Source: an uncultured Pseudomonadales bacterium (GTDB lineage Bacteria; Pseudomonadota; Gammaproteobacteria; Pseudomonadales; Azotimanducaceae). Taken from it: a DNA stretch of 64,000 nt. The stretch lies in NCBI GenBank assembly GCA_958296165.1, contig OY282447.1, forward strand, positions 1,798,001 to 1,862,000, given 5' to 3'. The notes below the pieces were generated by a model that saw nothing but the letters and a program-made list of their open reading frames with translations, did not search any database and had not been told where the DNA came from. The first letter of the stretch is position 1, and every line of letters begins with the position of its first letter. A program made the position numbers and the translations under genes. Shown one piece after another: positions 34,027-43,740 of this stretch.

Positions 34027-35180
34027 AGTTTGTTCACAGGGTGCTGTTGGACGCAGTGGAGGCCGGTGCCTCGGACATTCACTTCGAACCGTTCGAGCGC
34101 TTCTACCGCATCCGTTTGCGCATCGACGGCGTGTTGCGCGAAACGCGCCGGCCGCCGCCGGCGCTAAGCGCTCGGCTGGCAGCGCGGTTGAAGGTGATGG
34201 CGCAGATGGACATAGCCGAACGTCGCGTGCCCCAGGATGGCCGCATCAAGCTGGCCGATGGCCGCACGGCGATCGACTTTCGAGCCAGCACGTTGCCAAC
34301 CGTGTACGGCGAGAAGGTGGTGCTGCGTGTTCTCGATTCGTCGTCGGCGCGGCTCGGCATCGATCAGCTCGGCCTCGAACCCGAACCGCGGCAGCGTTAT
34401 GTGGATGCGCTGCATCGTCCGCAAGGCATGCTGCTGGTGACCGGCCCTACCGGCAGCGGCAAGACCGTCACTTTGTACGCTGGCCTGAACATGCTGAATG
34501 TAGAGCATCGCAACATCGCCACCGCCGAGGATCCGGTCGAGATCCATGTCGACGGCATCAACCAAGTGCAGGTGAACGGCAAGGTGGGCCTGGATTTCGC
34601 CGCCGCGCTGCGCGCATTTCTGCGCCAAGACCCGGACGTCTTGATGGTAGGAGAGATTCGCGACCCAGAGACGGCCGAGACCGCCGTGAAGGCGGCACAG
34701 ACCGGCCACTTGGTGCTGTCTACGCTGCACACGAACTCGGCCGCCGAGACACTCACGCGGTTGCGCAACATCGGCGTGCCGGCCTACAACATCGCCACAT
34801 CGGTAACGCTCATCGTTGCACAGCGCTTGGCGCGGCGCTTGTGCCCGCAGTGCAAGCGACCCGTAGCGGTGTCGAAGGATCAGCTCTTGGCGGCAGGCTG
34901 TGCGGAAGCCGACCTTGATGCCCGCTTCCAGCTGTTCGACGCCAACGACGAAGGCTGCGCCGACTGCAGCCACGGCTACCGCGGCCGCACTGGCCTGCAC
35001 GAAGTGGTGGAAGTGGCGCCGAGCCTGCAACGGCTGATCCTCGCCGAGGGTGACAGCCTAGCGCTGGCCCAACAGGCGCGTGCCTTGGGCTATGAGGACG
35101 TGCGCCGCGCCGGTTTGAGAAAGGCCATGCGCGGCGTCACCAGCCTGCGCGAGATAGACCGCGTAACCGCAAGGGGATAG
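34020..35180 (+). CDS. pilB: type IV pilus assembly ATPase PilB, C-terminal motor domain; split by frameshift
   Basis: These 386 residues are the motor of PilB, which powers pilus extension at the inner membrane. Landmarks are [20 protein letters not shown], Walker [11 protein letters not shown] (around residue 142), the Asp box [14 protein letters not shown], Walker [20 protein letters not shown] (around 211) and the His box [13 protein letters not shown], with the zinc CPQC and CADC cysteines near 277 and 318. GTG 34020 overlaps the stop of the N-terminal half by seven bases. It is intact in itself, and pilC follows three bases later. The gene and its N-terminal half (33589) would join as about 531 residues. 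Confidence 0.86.
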   Translation: MVKFVHRVLLDAVEAGASDIHFEPFERFYRIRLRIDGVLRETRRPPPALSARLAARLKVMAQMDIAERRVPQDGRIKLADGRTAIDFRASTLPTVYGEKVVLRVLDSSSARLGIDQLGLEPEPRQRYVDALHRPQGMLLVTGPTGSGKTVTLYAGLNMLNVEHRNIATAEDPVEIHVDGINQVQVNGKVGLDFAAALRAFLRQDPDVLMVGEIRDPETAETAVKAAQTGHLVLSTLHTNSAAETLTRLRNIGVPAYNIATSVTLIVAQRLARRLCPQCKRPVAVSKDQLLAAGCAEADLDARFQLFDANDEGCADCSHGYRGRTGLHEVVEVAPSLQRLILAEGDSLALAQQARALGYEDVRRAGLRKAMRGVTSLREIDRVTARG

Positions 35181-35183
35181 CTC

Positions 35184-36374
35184 ATGGCGGCGCAAACGGT
35201 GTTTGTTTGGGAAGGTACCGATTCAGCCGGTCGCAAAGCGTCCGGTGAGTTGCGGGCCGCCGAACCGCGTTTGGCACGAGCGCTGCTGCGCCGCCAAGGC
35301 GTGGTCGACGCACGGGTGCGCCGCAAGCGCACTGCATTGCGTTTCGGCGAGCGAGCGAAGCCGGCCGACATCGCTCTGTTCAGTCGGCAGATGGCGACGA
35401 TGCTGCGCGCCGGCGTGAACTTGGTGCGGGCCTTCGACATCGTCGCCAGCGGCGCTCTGGCGGCGATCTTGCAGGGCGTGCGCGACGAAGTTGCCGCTGG
35501 TTCGTCGCTGTCGCGGGCGTTGGCCAGGTATCCGGCGCAATTCAACCGCCTGTATTGCAACCTCGTCGAGGTGGGCGAGCAATCGGGCACGTTGGAGGCG
35601 ATGCTCACGCGCATCGCTGCCGATCAGGAGCGCGCCGAAGCAATCAAGCGCAAGGTGAAGAAGGCGCTCACCTACCCTTCGTTGGTGGTGGTCGCGGCCG
35701 TCGCGGTGTGCGCGATTCTGCTGGTCTACGTGGTGCCGCAGTTCGAGACGGTATTCGCTGGCGCGGGTGCGCAGCTGCCGGCGTTCACTCGGATTGTGAT
35801 CCGCTGTTCGGAGCTGATGCAGGCATGGTGGTGGGTTCTGCTCGTGGCGATGATCGGCACCAGCGCCGGCTTCGTGCTGATGAAGCGTCGATCGAAGGCG
35901 TTCGCAGCGAGGCTCGATCGCGTCGCTCTGAAGGTGCCCGTAGTCGGCCGCATCGTCGAGCAGGCGGCGGTGGCGCGCTTTGCCCGAACGCTCGGTACGG
36001 CCGTAGCCGCCGGCGTGCCACTCGTGGAAGCCTTGGCCGCGGTGGCGGAATCCACCGGCAATGCGGTCTACATGGCGGCGGTGCGCGGCGTGCGCGAGGA
36101 AGTGGCGGCCGGCCGGGCGCTGAACCACTCGCTGCGCGATCGCGGCGCCTTCCCCGGCATGGTGGTGCAGATGGTGTCCATAGGCGAGGAATCCGGCAGT
36201 CTCGACGCCATGCTGAACAAGGCGGCCGAGCAGTTGGATTCGCAAGTGGCTGATGCGGTGGACAATCTCACCACGCTCATCGAACCGCTGATGATGGCAG
36301 TGCTCGGCGTGCTCGTCGGCGGCTTGGTGATCGCCATGTACCTGCCTGTCTTCCAACTCGGCAACGTGTTCTGA
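35184..36374 (+). CDS. pilC: type IV pilus inner-membrane platform protein PilC
   Basis: This 396-residue GspF/PilC-family platform protein connects the PilB motor to the pilus. It has two repeated cytoplasmic domains: FSRQMATMLRAGVNLVRAFDI with QSGTLEAMLTRIAADQE, and FARTLGTAVAAGVPLVEALAAVA with EESGSLDAMLNKAAEQLDSQ. Three membrane segments lie around residues 170, 217 and 370 (LMMAVLGVLVGGLVIAMYLP). ATG 35184 is three bases after pilB, so the two are co-transcribed. The usual third gene, prepilin peptidase pilD, is not here; the next gene is a convergent amidohydrolase. Confidence 0.94.
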   Translation: MAAQTVFVWEGTDSAGRKASGELRAAEPRLARALLRRQGVVDARVRRKRTALRFGERAKPADIALFSRQMATMLRAGVNLVRAFDIVASGALAAILQGVRDEVAAGSSLSRALARYPAQFNRLYCNLVEVGEQSGTLEAMLTRIAADQERAEAIKRKVKKALTYPSLVVVAAVAVCAILLVYVVPQFETVFAGAGAQLPAFTRIVIRCSELMQAWWWVLLVAMIGTSAGFVLMKRRSKAFAARLDRVALKVPVVGRIVEQAAVARFARTLGTAVAAGVPLVEALAAVAESTGNAVYMAAVRGVREEVAAGRALNHSLRDRGAFPGMVVQMVSIGEESGSLDAMLNKAAEQLDSQVADAVDNLTTLIEPLMMAVLGVLVGGLVIAMYLPVFQLGNVF

Positions 36375-36407
36375 CGCGACGACGCGCATCGCTTCGCTTG
36401 CCAGCCC

Positions 36408-37616
36408 TCAGCCCGGCTGCGCCCCTCGCGCTGCGCCGTTGCGGTACTCGCGGCCCCGCGCCACCACCATCGCCGGTTCAAGCAGCGCGGCCAGATCCGC
36501 GAGCGGGTCGCCGCGCACGAAAAGCAGATCCGCACATGCGCCTGTGTGCAGAGTGCCGGTGGCGTCGGCCAGCCCCAGCGCGGCCGCACCTTCACTGGTA
36601 GCGCAACGCAGCGCCTCGACTGGAGAAAGTTCGGCCAAACGCGCGAAGACCGGCAGGGCGCGCGCGAGGTCTTCGTGCCGAACACGCGGAATGCCGGCAT
36701 CGGTTGACGCGACGAGTCTGCAACCGCTCTCCTTCAGCGCCCGCAGGTGGGCGGTGACCTTCGCCGCGGCATCAGCGCCGAAACGGGCCCAGCCGGCGTT
36801 GATGGTCGGCGACACCCAGATGCCGCGCTGGGCAATCTCGCGCGCCACATCTGGATCGTAGTCGCCGCGCTTGCCATCGGGGCCGATCCACGAGCAGTGC
36901 TCGATGCTGCGCACGCCAGCTTTGGCGGCGTGGCGGATGCCAGCCGTGCCGTGGCAGTGAGCGGCTACACCGAAGCCGCGCGCTCTGGCGGCGGCGACGA
37001 TGGCCGAGGTGGTGGATTGGTCGAATTGGGCATCCTTGGGCTGGCTGTGGGGAGTCAACATGCCGCCCGTGGCCATGAGTTTGATGAGATCTACGCCGTG
37101 TTCCTGCTGGCGCGCGATCACTGCTTCGGCAGCGCTCGCATCTGCTGCTTCGCCGCCCCAGAAGTGGCAGTGGCCTCCAACGGAGGTCACCGGCTGGCCA
37201 GCGCACAGCAACCGCGGCCCTGCCACGTCGCCAGCGTCGATGCGATCCCGCAGTTCCAATTCCAGCCACGCGCCGCCGCCGAGATCACGCGCCGTGGTGA
37301 TGCCGGCGCGCACCATCGCTTCGGCGCGCGCCACCATCTTGTGCCGCACGACATGCGGTTGTTCGGCCACCTGCTCTGCCGCGGACGACAAGGCGGGGTC
37401 CAACACCATATGAACATGGGCGTCGATGAGGCCGGGCAGCACTGTTAGGCCGCGACAGTCCTCGCCATCGAGGCCGCGCCCGATGGCGACGATGGCATCG
37501 CCCTGCACGGCGATGGAGTCGGCTTGGTCGTAGCTCTCCGCCACGCCGTTCCACAGTCGCACGTTGGCATACACCCGCATCGTTCGGTCTTCGGCCGCCG
37601 CTGGTTCTCTTTTCAT
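36408..37616 (-). CDS. metal-dependent amidohydrolase family protein
   Basis: This 402-residue amidohydrolase-superfamily TIM barrel has GLTVLPGLIDAHVHM (first two metal histidines, around residue 66), the bridging-lysine strand GVDLIKLMATGGM (around 176), AAHCHGTAGIRHAAKAG (third His), IEHCSWI (fourth His) and LVASTDAGIP (catalytic Asp, around 308). The overall shape is that of imidazolonepropionase/prolidase-like members that hydrolyse dipeptides or cyclic amides. No signal peptide is obvious, so it is probably cytosolic. The start is ATG 37616; ATG 37580 (MRVYANVRLWNG) is an equally good start. The substrate is unknown. Confidence 0.88.
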   Translation of the reverse strand: MKREPAAAEDRTMRVYANVRLWNGVAESYDQADSIAVQGDAIVAIGRGLDGEDCRGLTVLPGLIDAHVHMVLDPALSSAAEQVAEQPHVVRHKMVARAEAMVRAGITTARDLGGGAWLELELRDRIDAGDVAGPRLLCAGQPVTSVGGHCHFWGGEAADASAAEAVIARQQEHGVDLIKLMATGGMLTPHSQPKDAQFDQSTTSAIVAAARARGFGVAAHCHGTAGIRHAAKAGVRSIEHCSWIGPDGKRGDYDPDVAREIAQRGIWVSPTINAGWARFGADAAAKVTAHLRALKESGCRLVASTDAGIPRVRHEDLARALPVFARLAELSPVEALRCATSEGAAALGLADATGTLHTGACADLLFVRGDPLADLAALLEPAMVVARGREYRNGAARGAQPG

Positions 37617-37690
37617 GGCTCACCCATGGCTCACCATCTTATGGCACAGTGTGGGCGCGTGGGGACCTTGATGCAGCTGACGCCGACACG

Positions 37691-38293
37691 ATGAGTGCCG
37701 AGACGGCGTTACAACGCTGGGTGTTCGGTTACGGCTCGCTGATCTGGCGAGTGGACTTCCCCTATCGGCAACGCCGCCGGGCGTGGATTCGGGGCTGGAC
37801 TCGTCGCTTTTGGCAAGGCTCTCACGATCACCGGGGAACTCCTGCTGCGCCGGGCCGGGTGGTAACGCTCATGCCCGATCCGAACACGACCTGCGTGGGT
37901 GTGGCCTATCAAGTAGACGAGCCGGTGTTCGCCCACCTCGACCACCGCGAGAAGAACGGCTACGAACGCTGCGATGTGAACATTCACTTCGCCGATGGAA
38001 GCGTACATGGCACCGTCTACATCGCCACGCAGACCAACCCGGCTTTCCTCGGCGCGGCCTCGCTCGACGCGATCGCCGCGCACATCGTGCGGTCACACGG
38101 CCCTAGCGGCAGCAACGCGGACTATCTGCTGCAGCTTGCCGCCGCACTCGACCAACTCGGTGCCGAGGACCGCCATGTGACGGCCCTCGCTACGCGCGTG
38201 CGGTCAGGCCCAGACGAGAGCGCTCGTGCTGTGGCCGAAAGCGTCGATCTCCAAGCCCATCGCGACGAGCAGCGTCAAGAACAGGTTGGATAG
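37691..38293 (+). CDS. ChaC-like gamma-glutamylcyclotransferase
   Basis: This 200-residue ChaC/GGCT-fold enzyme has the nucleotide-like pocket motif WVFGYGSLIWR (residues 9-19), RFWQGSHDHRGTPAAPGRVV (around 38) and the catalytic glutamate in HREKNGYE (around 84). ChaC proteins release 5-oxoproline from glutathione, contributing to glutathione turnover. ATG 37691 is at the family start; 14 upstream residues in frame are unlikely to be translated. The last 30 residues overlap the 3' end of the convergent DUF1552 gene, where family similarity has already ended. Confidence 0.87.
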   Translation: MSAETALQRWVFGYGSLIWRVDFPYRQRRRAWIRGWTRRFWQGSHDHRGTPAAPGRVVTLMPDPNTTCVGVAYQVDEPVFAHLDHREKNGYERCDVNIHFADGSVHGTVYIATQTNPAFLGAASLDAIAAHIVRSHGPSGSNADYLLQLAAALDQLGAEDRHVTALATRVRSGPDESARAVAESVDLQAHRDEQRQEQVG

Positions 38294-39487
38294 CGGCGCG
38301 TCCTGTTCGCCAGCGTGGACGATGTGCTGGCCGTGCGAGAAGGGGCCGCCGGCAACGAGGATGGGCAGGTGCCTGGAACTGTGCGAGTTGGCGTTGCCCA
38401 GATTGCTGCCCAACAGCACGCTCGTGCTGTCGAGCAGGCTGGCGCCGTTGTCGTCCCGGCGATCCAAATGCGCCAATAGCGTGCCGAACTGCTTGACGAT
38501 TTCCGTTTCGATCTTACGCAACTGTTCGATCTTCGAGGCGTCTTGGCCGTGGTGCGAAAGGCCGTGGTGTTCGCCGCTAACGCCGGCGATCGTGGGCACC
38601 GCGCCGTGGTCTTGGATCATCACGCTGACCACGCGCGAGGAATCCGTCTCCAGAATCAGCGGGATCAAGCCGAACAGCAGCTTGAGGCGGCCGATGAGGT
38701 CGGCGGGATCCTGCAAGTCCTGCGGCGGTTCAGCACTCACCACCGGCTTAGGGCGGTCGAGCCAGGCACGCACCGCGACGAGATCCTGTTCGGCGGTGCG
38801 CACGGCGTCGTAGTAGGCGTCTAGCTTGTGGCGGTCGGCGGCGCTCGCTTGACGCCGCAGCGATGCCGTCTGCGCCTGCAAGTGATCGAGGATGCTGCCG
38901 CCGTCGTTCAGCCGTTGCGTCTCGCGCTGCACTTCTTCGGGGTTGCCCTGCAAGAACAGTTTGGTGAACAGCGCCGCCGGGCTGGTCTCGGCCGGCACCA
39001 TCACTCCGCTTACCGTATAGGACTGGCTCTGCGGCGTATTGGTGCCGAGCACGATGGAGGGGAAGCGCGTCACGTAGCCCAAATGATTGGCGGCGGCCTG
39101 GTCCAGCGAGACCGTGTTCTGGAAGCCGTCCAGGCCCGGATGCTCGGCGGATGTGAGCCAGGTGATCTCCGAGTTGTGCGCTTGCCGACCGCTTTGGTTT
39201 GCGTGCCCTAGGCCCGAGAACAACGTATAACGATCGCGATAGGCATCGATCAGCGCCAGATACTCGCTCGGCCCGTAGTCCGCGCCGGCGGTCTTCGGAA
39301 ACCAGGAGTCTGCATACAACCCCAACGTGGCGCCGATGTTCACCATCCGCGCTGGCGGGCGTGGCGCCGGCGCGTTGGCAAGCGACATCGTCTCCAACAG
39401 CGGCAGCGCCATCGCCACGCCGCTCGCTCTAAGGAACGTCCTTCGGTCCAGTCGTCGTGCGGCCATCGGCTTGCCTCTCAAGGTCAT
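38204..39487 (-). CDS. Tat-exported DUF1552 protein
   Basis: This 427-residue DUF1552 protein begins with a twin-arginine signal (RRLDRRTFLRASGVAMALPL), so it is exported folded, probably binding a cofactor or metal. Conserved family segments are TLGLYADSWFP, TLFSGLGHANQSG, SAEHPGLDG, RFPSIVLGTN, HHGLSHHG and SNLGNANSHSSRHLPILVAGG, with several histidines. Its ATG 39487 overlaps the stop of the upstream DUF1592 gene by ATGA. These two families are almost always found together, in planctomycetes, myxobacteria and some gammaproteobacteria, and are thought to be secreted enzymes. The exact reaction is not established. Confidence 0.92.
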   Translation of the reverse strand: MTLRGKPMAARRLDRRTFLRASGVAMALPLLETMSLANAPAPRPPARMVNIGATLGLYADSWFPKTAGADYGPSEYLALIDAYRDRYTLFSGLGHANQSGRQAHNSEITWLTSAEHPGLDGFQNTVSLDQAAANHLGYVTRFPSIVLGTNTPQSQSYTVSGVMVPAETSPAALFTKLFLQGNPEEVQRETQRLNDGGSILDHLQAQTASLRRQASAADRHKLDAYYDAVRTAEQDLVAVRAWLDRPKPVVSAEPPQDLQDPADLIGRLKLLFGLIPLILETDSSRVVSVMIQDHGAVPTIAGVSGEHHGLSHHGQDASKIEQLRKIETEIVKQFGTLLAHLDRRDDNGASLLDSTSVLLGSNLGNANSHSSRHLPILVAGGPFSHGQHIVHAGEQDAPLSNLFLTLLVAMGLEIDAFGHSTSALVWA

Positions 39488-41931
39488 TGGGTTCGGAACA
39501 GTTCGCTCTGCGCCACTTCGTGAATCATCGTCCGCAGCGGATAGTCGCGGGCCGCTAGGTCATCGACGATCGCGTCCACCGCGGCGCGGTCGGCGAACTC
39601 GATCTCGGCACCGGTGGCCAGCACCAAAAACTGCGCAACCAGATGCCGTGCCACATGCCGAAGTTTGTGCTCTAGCAGGAACTCTCGATACTGCTCGAAG
39701 TCGGCGAACGCCACGCCTTCGGGCGTAATGCCGCTCGCGTCCACCGGCAACGCTTCGCGGTAACGGCCCGGAAAGGTCTCGCCATCGACGACGATTTCTG
39801 CGCCGGTAGCGCGATAGCGGCTGCGGAAGCCGCCGATCGGATCATACGACTCCAATGCCAAGCCGGGAGGATCGATGGTGGTGTGGCAGCTGGCGCAGAC
39901 GGTATTGGAGCGATGCGCCGCCAGCTGCTCGCGAATGGTCGTCGCGCCGCGCGTATCGGGCTCCAGGCCAGCGATGTTGGGCGGCGGGGGCGGGGCCGGC
40001 TGGCCGAGCAGATTCGCCAGCACGAAGTTGCCGCGCGGCACGGGCGATGTGGTGGTGCCGTTGGCGGTTACTTTGAGAACGCTCGCTTGGGTCAGCAGTC
40101 CGCCGCGCTTGCTGTCGCTCGGCAACGGCACCTTGCGCATGTGCTGATCCGCCACGCCGTCGATGCCGTAGTGTTCCGCCAAGCGTCGGTTCAGAAAGGT
40201 GAAGTCGGAGTCGACCAAGTTGCTGGCGCCGCTGTTCTCGGCGATCAATTCGGCCAAGTACAACTCGGTTTCCGCCGCCATCGCCTGGCCTAGGCGCTCG
40301 TCGTATTCCGGATAGAGGCTGGCATCCGGCGTGGTGGCATGGAGTTCGTAGAGTCGGAACGCTTGGCCCGCGAAATCCTTTACGAAGCGCTCGCTTTTGG
40401 GGTCTTCAAGCAACCGCTCGACTTGCTCGGCAAGCACCGCCGGTTCCGAGAGCTGCCCCGTCGCCGCGGCCTCGAACAACGCCGCATCCGGCATGCTGCG
40501 CCACAGGAAATAGGAGAGCCGCGTTGCCAAGGCATAGTCGTCGAGTTGCCCCGGTGGGCCGGACTGATAGAGGAACGACGGCGAACTCAAGATCGCCAAC
40601 AGCGGCACCCGCACGGCGTCCAGAAAATCTCGGCCGGCCGCCAACGCCGGCTCGGCGAGCCGGGCGTAGGCTTGCGCTTCATCCTCGTCGAGCGCTCGCC
40701 GAAACGCGCGCGATGCGAAGGCGGCGACGATTTCGCGCACATGCTCGCGCGGTTCCCTGGCGAGCTGCACGGTGCCATCCGCGAACTCGATGCCGGGCAG
40801 CAACAGCCGTGCGCTGGCTGGCGGCCACGCTGCGGCCAGTGGCCCTTCAACGGCAAGCGAGCGAATGGCGATGCCTTCGCCAACGTAGTTCTTCACGTTC
40901 TTGTCGGGCGCGTAATAGTTAACGAAAGGGCCGTCCGGCGGCACTAGATCGGCTACGGACGGACTCACCACGTCGCCTGGCCGCAGGAAGGTGGTCACCT
41001 CCACGGTGCGACCCGCCTCCGTCACTAAGTCGAACGATCCGATCAGGTCGGTGAGCGCGGCGGTGGCGACGGCGCCCTTGACGCCCTTGAACAGCGTCAA
41101 GGTCACCGGCGTTTGCGCCTGGTAGGGGTAGGCATCCACGGTGACGCGGTAGCGCCCTGGATAGGGCACTTCATAACCTTCGGTAGCGGTGTGGAACATG
41201 TAGGTGGAGACGGCGTCGAAGAAGGTCGCCACCGCGTCGTCGAGCTGCTTGGTGACGCCGCCGCCTAGGAACTCGCCTTCGTGCATGTATCCCAAGTATT
41301 GGGATTTCGCGTATTCCACCTTGAACGTCTGCGGTGGCGGCGACGGCGCTAGGTCCAAGGCCAAATCCAAGGCCGCGGCGGCTGCATCCAAGTAGCTGCG
41401 TACATGCAGCGCCGAGATGCCTTGATGAGCGGCTATTGTATCCAGGCCTGCGGAATCGGCCTCGGCCGGCAATGCTTGCACCAAACCAGCAGCTTGCGCC
41501 GGATCGATGCCCAGCAAGTCGGTGATCGTGTATTGGTATTCCAGCCGCGTCAGCCGGCGCAACGGCGTGCGCTGGGCGCCTCTAGCCTTGAGATTGGCGG
41601 CGATCAACGCATCCGACAGCGTATCGAGGGCCGGCTCGACGATGGCTGCGTCTGGCGCGGGAATGGGCGGCGGCGGCATCTCGCCGCGCTGCACGCGGTC
41701 GAAGACGCGCTCCCAGACCCGGAATACGGCGGGGTCTTCAAGGTCGAAGCCGGTCGTCTCCAGATTCAGAGACGAGAGCACGGTGTTGCTGTGGCAAGCA
41801 AGGCAGCTTGCGTCTAGGAGCCCCTGCACATCGGCATCGACGGCGGGCGTAGCGCGCGCGCTGGCGCAGCAAAGCGCGAAGGCAGCCGCCAACACTACGA
41901 GCTTGTTTGCCTGCCGCGCGTGTGATTCCAC
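39484..41931 (-). CDS. DUF1592/DUF1588/DUF1585 secreted haem-binding protein with N-terminal cytochrome c motif
   Basis: This 815-residue exported protein begins with a signal peptide (LVVLAAAFALCCASARA) from GTG 41931. It is followed by a single CxxCH haem site (DASCLACHSN, around residue 44) and MPPPPIP, as in planctomycete-type cytochromes. The usual module order follows: DUF1587 (RLTRLEYQYTITDLLGID), DUF1595, DUF1592, DUF1588 (RGNFVLANLLGQPAPPPPPN) and DUF1585 (AQSELFRTQ end). A second CASCH site (VCASCHTTIDPPG) lies near residue 683. With the coupled DUF1552 protein it forms a known pair of unknown biochemistry. It is intact along its whole length. Confidence 0.93.
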   Translation of the reverse strand: MESHARQANKLVVLAAAFALCCASARATPAVDADVQGLLDASCLACHSNTVLSSLNLETTGFDLEDPAVFRVWERVFDRVQRGEMPPPPIPAPDAAIVEPALDTLSDALIAANLKARGAQRTPLRRLTRLEYQYTITDLLGIDPAQAAGLVQALPAEADSAGLDTIAAHQGISALHVRSYLDAAAAALDLALDLAPSPPPQTFKVEYAKSQYLGYMHEGEFLGGGVTKQLDDAVATFFDAVSTYMFHTATEGYEVPYPGRYRVTVDAYPYQAQTPVTLTLFKGVKGAVATAALTDLIGSFDLVTEAGRTVEVTTFLRPGDVVSPSVADLVPPDGPFVNYYAPDKNVKNYVGEGIAIRSLAVEGPLAAAWPPASARLLLPGIEFADGTVQLAREPREHVREIVAAFASRAFRRALDEDEAQAYARLAEPALAAGRDFLDAVRVPLLAILSSPSFLYQSGPPGQLDDYALATRLSYFLWRSMPDAALFEAAATGQLSEPAVLAEQVERLLEDPKSERFVKDFAGQAFRLYELHATTPDASLYPEYDERLGQAMAAETELYLAELIAENSGASNLVDSDFTFLNRRLAEHYGIDGVADQHMRKVPLPSDSKRGGLLTQASVLKVTANGTTTSPVPRGNFVLANLLGQPAPPPPPNIAGLEPDTRGATTIREQLAAHRSNTVCASCHTTIDPPGLALESYDPIGGFRSRYRATGAEIVVDGETFPGRYREALPVDASGITPEGVAFADFEQYREFLLEHKLRHVARHLVAQFLVLATGAEIEFADRAAVDAIVDDLAARDYPLRTMIHEVAQSELFRTQ

Positions 41932-42010
41932 CGTAGTCGCCCTCGCTGCTTCGCGTTTGAGAATCTACCAGCGTCCGCGCCGTTGTCAACGCTTCGGCGT
42001 CGGCTCCTCG

Positions 42011-42403
42011 CTACGCGGCTGCCGGCGCTCTGGCGCGACAGAAGATCAAATAGATGGCACAGCCGGCGACGATGCCCGCCGCGTCCACCGCCAGATCGAC
42101 GAGTTCGCCGCTACGCCCGGAAACGAACAGCATCTGCACTACTTCTATCACCACGCCGAAGGCGAACATCCACAGCGCAACTGCCAACGCTCGGGCGCCC
42201 GTCTCGCCCGTCGTGTTGAAGTGTGCTCGGAACAGCGCGGTCGAAAGATAGGCGAACGCTGCAAAGTGGGCGACGGCGCCGCTGGAGAGCGCGGCTATGC
42301 CCTTGGGATCCGGCGTCCAGGCGGCGACCATGCACAGCGCCATGGGAATCCAAAACGCGGCGCGAACGAGCGCCCGCGCAGCCGAATCGAGCGATGCGTT
42401 CAA
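42011..42403 (-). CDS. VanZ-like membrane protein
   Basis: This 130-residue membrane protein has four predicted helices (ALVRAAFWIPMALCMVA, AVAHFAAFAYLSTALFR, LAVALWMFAFGVVIEVVQML and AAGIVAGCAIYLIFC). The segments HFAAF and GVVIEVVQ with RSGELVDLAVDAAG are the VanZ family signature. The start is taken as TTG 42403, which overlaps the fabV stop (TTGA); the upstream in-frame extension is basic and not family-like. VanZ was named for teicoplanin resistance, but most family members have no known role. It is probably co-translated with fabV. Confidence 0.75.
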   Translation of the reverse strand: MNASLDSAARALVRAAFWIPMALCMVAAWTPDPKGIAALSSGAVAHFAAFAYLSTALFRAHFNTTGETGARALAVALWMFAFGVVIEVVQMLFVSGRSGELVDLAVDAAGIVAGCAIYLIFCRARAPAAA

Positions 42404-43584
42404 GCGCTGGCGAAATCCGTTGCGGGGTCCACTTCGGCGTCGTAGTCCACGCTTTCGCAGCCGAAGCCGAACAGGCCCAGGAACTCGTCGTTGAAGCGAT
42501 CGAGATCGGCTAGCTGGCCGATGTTGTCGGTTGTCACCAAATCCCACCGACGCCGCACTTCAGCTTGTATTTCCGGCGCCAGCTCGCCAGCGTCCGCGCG
42601 CAGCCTGCCGACGTCGTCGGTCGGCATGGCGCTGCCGTAGAGGCCGTCGCGGAACAGTCTATCGATGTGCTCGATGCAGGATTCGTGGCGGCCACGCTCG
42701 TGCATCACGCGGAACAAGAGCGACATGTACAGCGGCACGACCGGAATCGCCGTGCTGGCTTGGCTGACGATAGCCTTCAGCACGGCTACGCGAGCGCGTC
42801 CGCCGATGGCGGCGAGGCGTTCACAGAGCGCGACGGCGGCGCGGTCCACGTCTGCCTTGGCGCGGCCCAACGTGCCTTCGCGGTAGATGCGGGCGGTGAG
42901 CGCACTGCCGAGATAGGAAAAGGCAACCGTCTCAAAGCCTTCCGCCAACACACCGGCCTCATGCAGTGCGCCGATCCAGAACTCCCAATCTTCGCCGCCC
43001 ATCACCTGCACAGTCGCGGCGGCCTCTTCGTCGCTTGCCGGGGCCAGCACGACATCCCGTACTTCGCCCTTGCCGACATCCAAGGTCTTCACCGCAAACG
43101 GCGTGCCCAGCGGTTTGATGGCGGAACGATAGCGCTCGCCGCTGCGCGGATGGTCGCGCAGCGGCGCAGCGAGGCTGTACACCAAGAGGTCGATCTTGCC
43201 CAAGTCGGCGGCGATGGCGGCAACGACTTGCGCTCGCATCGCGTCTGAAAATGCATCGCCATCGAAGGTGCGCGCATAGACACCCCGCCGTCTAGCAGCC
43301 GCCTCGAAGGCGCGGTTGTTGTACCAGCCAGCGGTGGCAGTACGGTTGGCGCCCGGCGCTCTCTCGAATGAAACCCCTACGCTGGCGGCGCCACAGCCGA
43401 ATCCGGCGGCGATGCGCGACGCCAAGCCGAACCCCCCGGAACAGCCGATTACCAGCGCGTTCTTCGCACCGGCGACGGCGCCCCCTGCTTCGACGGCCTC
43501 GATTTGGCTCTCTACGTTGGCCCGACACCCGTGCGGATGCGCGGTAGTGCAGATGAAGCCGCGAATGCGGGGTTTGACGATCAT
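42400..43584 (-). CDS. fabV: trans-2-enoyl-ACP/CoA reductase FabV
   Basis: This 394-residue protein matches the FabV family of NADH-dependent enoyl-ACP reductases, which complete each cycle of fatty-acid elongation and confer triclosan resistance. It opens MIVKPRIRGFICTTAHPHGC, followed by the SDR-like glycine motif GCSGGFGLASR. The FabV-specific catalytic pair Tyr-x8-Lys is seen in IYREGTLGRAKAD. The C-terminal ends LFGFGCESVDYDAEVD as expected. ATG 43584 starts the conserved sequence, and the frame is open only four residues upstream. It is the likely essential enoyl reductase unless a fabI exists elsewhere. Confidence 0.95.
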   Translation of the reverse strand: MIVKPRIRGFICTTAHPHGCRANVESQIEAVEAGGAVAGAKNALVIGCSGGFGLASRIAAGFGCGAASVGVSFERAPGANRTATAGWYNNRAFEAAARRRGVYARTFDGDAFSDAMRAQVVAAIAADLGKIDLLVYSLAAPLRDHPRSGERYRSAIKPLGTPFAVKTLDVGKGEVRDVVLAPASDEEAAATVQVMGGEDWEFWIGALHEAGVLAEGFETVAFSYLGSALTARIYREGTLGRAKADVDRAAVALCERLAAIGGRARVAVLKAIVSQASTAIPVVPLYMSLLFRVMHERGRHESCIEHIDRLFRDGLYGSAMPTDDVGRLRADAGELAPEIQAEVRRRWDLVTTDNIGQLADLDRFNDEFLGLFGFGCESVDYDAEVDPATDFASA

Positions 43585-43740
43585 GCGAACGCTCAAGGGC
43601 GGCGAGTGGGGTCGATTCTAGCAACACCCTAGGCTGGCCGGCTCTGCAATGCGCAGCCGGGCTGCTGTCCTCACGCCGACCTCAAGAGCCCCAAGCGCTG
43701 GCGCCGAGGCGACGGTTGCTTATGGCCAACGCGCCAAGGC

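Noticed and set aside
37691-38293. ChaC C-terminal 30 residues as a functional extension
   Set aside because: They overlap the 3' end of the convergent DUF1552 gene, and the family fold ends before them.
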